Shown: one piece after another, positions 6,170-10,878 of the stretch
Position numbering within the stretch: the stretch's first letter is position 1
Layout: each line of letters starts with the position of its first letter
Assembly (NCBI GenBank): GCA_016176745.1
Contig: JACOWO010000133.1
Span: forward strand, 1-10,878
DNA length: 10,878 bases
Origin: Nitrosopumilales archaeon
Lineage (GTDB): Archaea > Thermoproteota > Nitrososphaeria > Nitrososphaerales > Nitrosopumilaceae
Direction of reading: 5' to 3'
Notes under the pieces: generated by a model
Databases searched by the model: none
What the model saw: the letters and a program-made list of their open reading frames with translations, nothing else
What the model was told of the DNA's origin: nothing
Made by a program: the position numbers and the translations under genes

Positions 6170-6409
6170 ATGTCATTTGGTAGAGGCTCCAGGTTTGGCA
6201 GAAGTAGCAGTGGTTCTAGTGGTGGCAGAGATGACAGAGGCTCTAGGTTTAGTAGAGATGACAGAGGTTCTAGATTTAGCAGGGATGATAGACCAAGAGA
6301 AATGTTCAAAGCAACTTGCGGTGACTGTGGAAACGAATGTGAGATACCATTTGAACCAAAAGATAACAGACCCGTTTATTGCAGAGAATGTTTCCAAAAT
6401 CACAGATAG
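6170..6409 (+). CDS. RG-rich CxxC-x17-CxxC zinc-ribbon protein
   Basis: This 79-residue protein has two parts. Residues 1-43 are a disordered Arg/Gly/Ser/Asp-rich segment, containing two copies of RDDRGSRFS (20-28, 29-37) and a partial third (RDDR, 38-41). Residues 45-79 form a zinc ribbon with Cys50, Cys53, Cys71 and Cys74, exactly the CxxC-x17-CxxC spacing of a small domain family found in bacteria and archaea; Cys57 is an extra cysteine. The IPFEPKDNRPVYCRECF segment is characteristic of it. RGG/RG-like tails bind RNA, so a nucleic-acid chaperone role is plausible but unproven. The neighbouring helicase has a similar tail. The ATG at 6170 is preceded by AT-rich sequence (TTTAATTA, 6131-6138) that could be its TATA element. 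Identification of the domain is firm; the function is not known. Confidence 0.85.
   Translation: MSFGRGSRFGRSSSGSSGGRDDRGSRFSRDDRGSRFSRDDRPREMFKATCGDCGNECEIPFEPKDNRPVYCRECFQNHR
6227..6292 (+). repeat. Tandem 27-bp repeat inside the zinc-ribbon gene
   Basis: Two full units (6227-6253, 6254-6280) and a partial third (6281-6292) encode RDDRGSRFS, RDDRGSRFS and RDDR. The units differ at a few mostly synonymous bases. Related shorter RGSRFGR wording upstream (residues 5-11) suggests the whole tail grew by duplication of a short RG unit. Confidence 0.8.
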
Positions 6410-6415
6410 AATGAA

Positions 6416-6432
6416 AAATCTGTCTTAGATTT
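6416..6432 (+). terminator. Weak hairpin after the zinc-ribbon gene
   Basis: AAATCT (6416-6421) and AGATTT (6427-6432) pair around a five-base loop, starting seven bases after the stop codon. The stem is AT-rich and short, so its role as a terminator or mRNA 3' end is uncertain. Confidence 0.25.
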
Positions 6433-6506
6433 ATGATGGATAAAACAATTCCATAACATAGTTATTTGTAATCGACATGCTTAGTTGCATTTCCTTAATA
6501 GAGTCC

Positions 6507-6519
6507 TAAAATTTTAATA
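6507..6519 (+). promoter_or_regulatory. TATA region for the membrane-anchored helical protein
   Basis: TAAAATTTTAATA ends 13 bases before the TTG at 6533. If its left half is the TATA box, transcription begins at or next to the start codon, again a leaderless TTG message. Confidence 0.45.
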
Positions 6520-6532
6520 CCATAGACTAGTT

Positions 6533-7042
6533 TTGAAACAAAAATCAAAAAAAGATAAAGGTTTTAGAAAATATGCAATTATAATTACAGCAGTTTTGAT
6601 AATCGGCTTGACAATGTTTTATAGCTATTCAACAGATCAGGCAAAATTGCGAGGTTATGAGTTTGGAAACAATCTGCAGATGATTCAAGATGATCTAAAA
6701 AAATTACAGATTGATTTTGAGTCAAAAGTAACAATGTGGAAGGAAAAGGATCTAAGCAAAGAAGAGTTTTTGGTCTACGCACAGACGCACTTTCAACAGA
6801 TGGATGAGATTATCCTACGATATGATAAACTTTCAACTCCTGATTCATTTGTCAGCTCTGTAAAGTTATTCAAATTATCAACACAGACTCAGCTTGAAAG
6901 CGACAAACAGTTAGTAGAATGGATAAAGACAGACGATGATTCTGCCAGGGTTAGATCAGACAGCCTATTGCAGGAATCTTTTGAATATGAGATGGCTGCT
7001 TTGGCTTCATATAATTTAGCAAAAGGACAAAGTGGCACATAA
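6533..7042 (+). CDS. Membrane-anchored extracytoplasmic helical protein, unknown function
   Basis: I do not recognise a named family. The 169-residue protein begins with a very basic segment (KQKSKKDKGFRK), then one hydrophobic span (about residues 14-29, YAIIITAVLIIGLTMF), then a soluble, largely helical domain of about 135 residues (helices near 45-70, 73-95, 106-130, 138-163). The positive-inside rule places the soluble part outside the cell. No cysteines or obvious catalytic motif occur, which suggests a binding or structural role. The TTG at 6533 is the start: the next Met lies inside or after the span and would remove the anchor. It ends 11 bases before the next gene, also a surface protein, so the two probably form a transcription unit. 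Confidence 0.75.
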   Translation: MKQKSKKDKGFRKYAIIITAVLIIGLTMFYSYSTDQAKLRGYEFGNNLQMIQDDLKKLQIDFESKVTMWKEKDLSKEEFLVYAQTHFQQMDEIILRYDKLSTPDSFVSSVKLFKLSTQTQLESDKQLVEWIKTDDDSARVRSDSLLQESFEYEMAALASYNLAKGQSGT

Positions 7043-7053
7043 TTCCTTTATTC

Positions 7054-7833
7054 ATGTGTGTAAATTATAATATATTGAAAAAATACCTCCTGTTACTTCC
7101 TCTTTTGCTTGTTATTCCTGAAGCATGGGCACAAGTATCTATTCAAAACGATCAAAAATACATAGGCGATGATGATGCCTTGCACATAGTTGGGGAGATA
7201 TACAATGGTCTTACCGTACCTCTAAATCAGATAGAAGTTAAAGTTGCACTGTATTCGTCAAACAATCAAAAAGTAGATGAAATTAGTACAACGCCACTTT
7301 TGAATACTATAATGCCTGGAATGAAAGCACCTTTTGACCTTGTGATAACAGGTGAAAATGCAAAAAACGTTGATAGTTACTCGCTTGATGTGGATTACAT
7401 GATGTCTTATCCAAAAAATCAGGTAATAGAAATTACATCATCAGAGTATAATCGTGATAAATTTGACAATGCGATGATTTCTGGAAAGGTTGCAAACAGG
7501 GGTGACATTACTGCAAATACCGTAGTTGTTGTAGCAACACTTTATGATCTTGATGGAAATGTTGTGGCAGTATCAAAGGCACATGCAGAGCCAGATTATT
7601 TGCGAACAAATGATGAAATGTTCTTTTTTGTAACCATACCAGACAAGGCACAAGCAAGCAAAGCAGTAGACTTTGCTCTTGCCGCAGAATCAGAAGAATA
7701 TAGTGCAGTGCCAGAGTTTCCGCTAGGCTCCATCATATTACTTGCATCATCGGTATCTACCTATATTTTGTTTACAAAATATTCAAGTAGATTTGTTGGA
7801 AATATTATTGCTGCAAGTCCTGGAACTCAGTAA
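7054..7833 (+). CDS. Secreted surface protein with two FxLYD-like domains and a PEF-type C-terminal anchor
   Basis: The 259-residue protein has a signal peptide (hydrophobic run about 11-22, likely cleavage after AWA at residue 26). Two beta-sandwich repeats follow. The first (about 42-100) contains HIVGEIYNG and VKVALYSSN; the second (about 138-200) contains MISGKVANRG and VVATLYDLDGN. Both match the FxLYD pattern (G-x-V/I-x-N ... LYD). The end carries a PEF-type signal: VPEFPLG (219-225), a hydrophobic span (226-241) and a basic residue group (TKYSSR), as in the PEFG-CTERM proteins of ammonia-oxidising archaea, which are presumed substrates of an archaeosortase-like enzyme. A 13-residue tail after the Arg is unusual. 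ATG 7054 is used; TTG at 7075 would give a more standard signal peptide (LKKYLLLL). It is likely co-transcribed with the upstream gene. Confidence 0.8.
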   Translation: MCVNYNILKKYLLLLPLLLVIPEAWAQVSIQNDQKYIGDDDALHIVGEIYNGLTVPLNQIEVKVALYSSNNQKVDEISTTPLLNTIMPGMKAPFDLVITGENAKNVDSYSLDVDYMMSYPKNQVIEITSSEYNRDKFDNAMISGKVANRGDITANTVVVVATLYDLDGNVVAVSKAHAEPDYLRTNDEMFFFVTIPDKAQASKAVDFALAAESEEYSAVPEFPLGSIILLASSVSTYILFTKYSSRFVGNIIAASPGTQ

Positions 7834-7909
7834 ACACCATACAAATAGAAAAATCATCCCTACTTGTAATATTAAAATTAATTTTGTAAAATTTTATGAA
7901 GATTAACCA

Positions 7910-7916
7910 TTAATAA
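7910..7916 (+). promoter_or_regulatory. TATA-like element for the 100-residue unknown gene
   Basis: TTAATAA is centred 27 bases before the ATG at 7940, matching leaderless spacing. A GAGG at 7923-7926 also precedes the start by 13 bases but would fall outside such a transcript. Confidence 0.4.
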
Positions 7917-7939
7917 GACATAGAGGATGACACAAGAAA

Positions 7940-8242
7940 ATGGCAATCTCAAAAGGCACTAGAGATTTTATTGATAGCTTGATTGATTATTATATGAATG
8001 AGGCTGCCTCGTACATACAGATTGCCGAAGGATACTTGACAGACATAGAATCTGCACACGATACTGCTTTTGGAATTATAGTCGGTTGTATCTATACAGG
8101 CTTTATTCAATCATATACAAACAAGAAAAAAACTCCGCCACTTGAAGACATACAAGAGTTTCATAAAATTATAAAAGAAAAAGCCCCATACATTATGAAA
8201 TCAATACTTGAAAGCAAAACTGAATCAGACACAAAAAAGTAG
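7940..8242 (+). CDS. Small all-helical protein of unknown function
   Basis: I do not recognise a family. The 100-residue soluble protein looks entirely alpha-helical: helices about 5-33 (TRDFIDSLIDYYMNEAASYI onward), 37-60 (SAHDTAFGIIVGCIYTGFIQ) and 67-93, with a charged C-terminus. There is no signal peptide; the middle helix is hydrophobic but too broken by polar residues to be a clear membrane span. The single cysteine is at about residue 50. Good codon structure, an own TATA-like element and a 34-base gap to the next plus-strand gene support it as real. The next gene lacks a well-placed TATA box, so the two may be an operon. Confidence 0.7.
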   Translation: MAISKGTRDFIDSLIDYYMNEAASYIQIAEGYLTDIESAHDTAFGIIVGCIYTGFIQSYTNKKKTPPLEDIQEFHKIIKEKAPYIMKSILESKTESDTKK

Positions 8243-8276
8243 GTAAAGATAAATTCAAATTATTTAAGTTTGAGTT

Positions 8277-8600
8277 ATGCCAGAAATCGTATTATATGTA
8301 GTACAACAAATTGTTGATAATGGCAACATTGTGCAATTATCACTTGCAGAAGATGTACAGCTTGAACCAGTGTCTCAAAAACAGCTAATCATGGATTCTG
8401 TTTCAAAAAAGCTTGATCCTGAACTAAAAGAGCAAATAACGCCACTGCTTGAAGCAATATTACAAGCTCAACCAACAATCAAACTCAAAAGTTACCAACA
8501 GACTACCATAACCATTACTATGCCAAAAAAAAGATATGATAGAATGGGACGACCACAAGTTGGAGAAAAACTAGAGATTAATTTAAAAAAACTTGCTTAG
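8277..8600 (+). CDS. 107-residue protein of unknown function
   Basis: No family is recognised. The protein is soluble and alpha/beta in character: a strand ([11 protein letters not shown]), then [10 protein letters not shown], a Lys/Glu-rich helix pair (about 34-64, including the stretch [17 protein letters not shown]), and beta-like [22 protein letters not shown] followed by a basic [17 protein letters not shown] end. No cysteines, signal peptide or catalytic motif are visible. ATG 8277 gives the full ORF; TTATTTAAG (8260-8268) is too near the ATG to be the TATA box of a leaderless message. Its TAG stop (8598-8600) overlaps the TAA stop of the convergent thioredoxin-domain gene, sharing TTAG. 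Confidence 0.75.
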   Translation: MPEIVLYVVQQIVDNGNIVQLSLAEDVQLEPVSQKQLIMDSVSKKLDPELKEQITPLLEAILQAQPTIKLKSYQQTTITITMPKKRYDRMGRPQVGEKLEINLKKLA

Positions 8601-10627
8601 AGATGCTTTTCTATTTCTGAAAGCGATTCTAGTGGAAGAGAACAGGTGAAATCTTTGCAAACAAATACTGTTGTGTTTTTATCATTGAATGATTTTCCTG
8701 AAAAAAATGGATATTTTGATAGTAATTTTATTTGTTCTGTGTTATGTATTGTCACCAAGATGGATTCTGGCAAAAACCTGCCTGAAAGTGAATCATAAAT
8801 TTCTGAATTTATTGGGTTTAGTATTGTGATTTCTGTTGGTTTTTGCAAATACATGTAAATTGTATTAAGTAAATAACCAAATCCAAATGGATTTTCTGCT
8901 GCCATTACTGCCTGAGATTCCATGATTTTAGTTGAGATATCAAGGAACTCTTTTTCTTGTGTAAGATGATATAATCGCAGTAATCCGTTTGCCGCAACTG
9001 AGTTTCCTGATGGCAAGGAAAGATCGTGGTTACTCTTTGGCCTTATGATTAGACTTTCATGATTGTCTGCCGTCATAAAAAAGCAATTTTGCTTTGAATC
9101 CCAGAAATGCTCAATCAAATACTTGCTAAGCGTTTTTGCAAGCTCCAGATATTCTGAGTCTGGTTTAATTTCAAAAACATCCAATAGTGAATTTACAAAA
9201 AACGCATAATCCTCAAGATAGCCTGGAATTTTTGCCAAACCGTTTTTGTAGGTACGTAAAAGATGGTCGTTTTTGAGTAATTTGTTGTGGATAAACTTGA
9301 TGCAATTTTCAGCAGTTGCAAGATATTTTTTCTCATTTGATATTCTGTATCCTTTTGCAAAAGCTGAAATCATCAATGAGTTCCATGATGTAAGAATTTT
9401 ATCATCCAAGCCAGGAGGAATACGTTTTGCACGTGTTTCAAGAAGTTTTTGTGTACTTTGTTCCAGTATTGTTTTTACTTGTTCTTCTGAGATTCCAAAT
9501 TTGAATGCTACAGATGATAGATTGATGTTGTTACATAAGATATTTGTTCCTTCAAAATTTCCACCATCTGTTACATCATAATAAAGACAAAAAATATCTG
9601 CGTCTTTGTCTAGGATCTCTTTAATCTCATTTTTTTTCCACACATAGTATTTTCCTTCCTCGCCTTCAGAGTCTGCATCTTGTGCAGAAAAAAATCCACC
9701 TTCTTTTGATGTCATCTCTTTTAAAACATAGTTGAGAGTCTTTTTTACAATGTCAAGATAAAATGGATCTTTTGTTAACTGAAAAGCTTCTACATATGCC
9801 ATTGGAACAAGTGCATTATCGTAAAGCATTTTCTCAAAGTGTGGAACAAGCCATCGTGTATCAGTAGAGTATCTATGAAATCCACCGCCTATCTGATCAA
9901 ATATTCCTCCTCGTCCCATCTTTGTTAGTGTCTTTAACACAAATTCTTTGAATTGCGAAATGCCAGAAATCTTGTAGTATCTTAGCAAAAAGGAAAGATT
10001 TGCAGAATTTGGAAATTTTGGTGCACTCCCAAATCCACCAAAAATTGGATCACCTATCTGAATCAGATTCATTGCGGCTTCGTCTAAAATTGATTTTTCA
10101 AGTTTTGTCAAAGTTGTTATTTGCTCAGTTTTTTGTAATTTATCAAGAAAATTTTCTGCTGCTTTTTGAATATCTTGTGGTTTTTCATACCATGCCTGTG
10201 AGAGTTGCCTTAGTATGCTACCAAATCCTAGCCTTCCATAGGAGTCAAGTGATGGAAAGTATGTGCCTACATAGAATGGCTTTTGATCGGGCGTAAGAAA
10301 GACGCTTAATGGCCAACCTCCTTGTCCTGTTGCAATTTGGCAAGTCTTTTGGTATATATCGTCAATGTCAGGTCTTTCTTCTCGATCAACTTTGATGTTG
10401 ATAAAATTCTCATTCATTATGTTTGCAATCTCTTCATTTTCAAACGATTCATGTGCCATAACATGGCACCAATGACATGAACTATAACCTACGCTAAGAA
10501 AAATGGGTTTATTTTCATCTCTTGCTTTTTTTAATGCATTTTCATTCCATGAATACCATTTGACTGGATTGTTTGCATGTTGTAGTAGATATGGGCTTGT
10601 TTCATGAATCAGACTGTTTTCTGCCAC
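8597..10627 (-). CDS. DUF255/YyaL-type thioredoxin-domain protein (SPATA20 family)
   Basis: The 676-residue protein is full length for this widely conserved family. The N-terminal part (about 1-165) is a thioredoxin-like domain (DUF255) with the typical opening [19 protein letters not shown] and the redox motif CHWC (Cys51, Cys54) in [14 protein letters not shown]. The rest (about 190-676) is an (alpha/alpha)6-barrel-like region resembling AGE-type sugar epimerases, with landmarks such as [31 protein letters not shown] and [21 protein letters not shown]. Bacterial YyaL and human SPATA20 are relatives; the reaction is not established. There is no signal peptide, so it is cytoplasmic. The start is GTG (10625-10627), which matches the family N-terminus; no nearby ATG does. 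The stop overlaps the convergent gene by 4 bases. Confidence 0.95.
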   Translation of the reverse strand: MAENSLIHETSPYLLQHANNPVKWYSWNENALKKARDENKPIFLSVGYSSCHWCHVMAHESFENEEIANIMNENFINIKVDREERPDIDDIYQKTCQIATGQGGWPLSVFLTPDQKPFYVGTYFPSLDSYGRLGFGSILRQLSQAWYEKPQDIQKAAENFLDKLQKTEQITTLTKLEKSILDEAAMNLIQIGDPIFGGFGSAPKFPNSANLSFLLRYYKISGISQFKEFVLKTLTKMGRGGIFDQIGGGFHRYSTDTRWLVPHFEKMLYDNALVPMAYVEAFQLTKDPFYLDIVKKTLNYVLKEMTSKEGGFFSAQDADSEGEEGKYYVWKKNEIKEILDKDADIFCLYYDVTDGGNFEGTNILCNNINLSSVAFKFGISEEQVKTILEQSTQKLLETRAKRIPPGLDDKILTSWNSLMISAFAKGYRISNEKKYLATAENCIKFIHNKLLKNDHLLRTYKNGLAKIPGYLEDYAFFVNSLLDVFEIKPDSEYLELAKTLSKYLIEHFWDSKQNCFFMTADNHESLIIRPKSNHDLSLPSGNSVAANGLLRLYHLTQEKEFLDISTKIMESQAVMAAENPFGFGYLLNTIYMYLQKPTEITILNPINSEIYDSLSGRFLPESILVTIHNTEQIKLLSKYPFFSGKSFNDKNTTVFVCKDFTCSLPLESLSEIEKHL

Positions 10628-10702
10628 GAGAATTCTTTGTATTAATTTGTATTTGTATGTACTTTATTTTTGGTATTTGTAAAGTGAAAAAAGGAATTGT
10701 GC

Positions 10703-10873
10703 TTATAGTTCCATAACTGATTTGACACGCATGTTCCAATGTTTTGAATTAATGTTTGCGTGTTCTTTGCAAATAAACGCAGTATCGTTTGGTTCGGAAC
10801 CACATTCGTATTCAAGCACATAGTCTGCTTTGTTCATGCATTCTGGTATTTCGCATGCTGGCTTCATGCTCAT
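10703..10873 (-). CDS. Small Cys/His-rich putative zinc-binding protein
   Basis: On the minus strand an ATG (10871-10873) opens a 56-codon frame ending in TAA at 10703-10705. The frame remains open to the window edge, so the true start could lie outside. The product has Cys7, Cys12, Cys24, and Cys35-x2-His38, plus His45, an arrangement (C-x4-C-x11-C-x10-C-x2-H) that fits a small zinc-binding domain. Landmarks are KPACEIPECMNKADYVLEY and FICKEH. No family is recognised. It is soluble, and ends 75 bases before the GTG of the thioredoxin-domain gene on the same strand, so co-transcription is possible. The regular cysteine spacing makes it more likely real than a chance ORF. Confidence 0.65.
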   Translation of the reverse strand: MSMKPACEIPECMNKADYVLEYECGSEPNDTAFICKEHANINSKHWNMRVKSVMEL

Positions 10874-10878
10874 TATTG

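Noticed and set aside
6173..6428. Long alternative frames on both strands over the zinc-ribbon gene
   Set aside because: They arise from the 27-bp in-frame repeat and have low-complexity products; the main frame encodes a recognisable zinc ribbon.
7870..7900. AT-rich near-palindromic run between 7870 and 7900
   Set aside because: Composition is almost only A and T, so self-complementarity is expected by chance; no stable stem stands out.
9273..10296. Plus-strand frames opposite the DUF255 gene
   Set aside because: The minus-strand gene has a complete, recognisable protein; the opposite frames carry no motifs.
1..10878. CRISPR array, insertion sequence, prophage or toxin-antitoxin locus
   Set aside because: No regularly spaced repeats, transposase motifs, terminal inverted repeats or phage proteins were seen on either strand.

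Overview
The window looks like a piece of an ammonia-oxidising archaeal (Thaumarchaeota/Nitrososphaerota, Nitrosopumilus- or Nitrosarchaeum-like) chromosome. The inference rests on AT-rich DNA, AT-rich TATA-type promoters close to start codons (often with no room for a leader), TTG/GTG starts, a pyruvoyl-type arginine decarboxylase, a stand-alone Lrp/AsnC ligand-binding domain, a CxxC-x17-CxxC zinc ribbon with an RG-rich tail, and a surface protein with a PEF-type C-terminal sorting/anchor signal. I see no mobile element, CRISPR array, phage gene or other sign of recent transfer; it reads as core or lineage-specific chromosome.

Left part (1-1870). On the minus strand lie the 5' part of a pyruvoyl-dependent arginine decarboxylase gene (pdaD, cut by the window edge) and a divergent PrxQ/Bcp-like peroxiredoxin. 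Facing away is a CPBP-type (Abi) membrane protein. An unlisted 33-residue membrane peptide may run antisense to its 3' end. A tRNA-Thr(UGU) with encoded CCA follows.

Middle (1869-6409). A large minus-strand multi-pass membrane protein resembles GT-C-type glycosyltransferases. Then four short-spaced plus-strand genes follow: a DEAD-box RNA helicase with an RG-rich tail and a hairpin just upstream of its start codon, a lone RAM/Lrp sensor domain, a 95-residue protein of unknown function with its own TATA box, and the RG-rich zinc-ribbon protein. The helicase and the zinc-ribbon protein share RG/RD-rich disordered tails, so an RNA-handling or cold-response neighbourhood is a reasonable inference.

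Right part (6533-10878). On the plus strand are two probable cell-surface proteins (a membrane-anchored helical protein, then a secreted protein with two FxLYD-like domains and a C-terminal PEF/TM/basic tail) and two small unrecognised proteins. The last of these overlaps tail-to-tail, by 4 bases, the convergent DUF255/YyaL-type thioredoxin-domain protein. At the right edge is a 56-residue Cys/His-rich putative zinc protein that reads on the minus strand.

No gene-free stretch exceeds about 300 bases. The largest gap outside long coding regions (1600-1868) holds the small antisense ORF, an imperfect inverted repeat and the tRNA.
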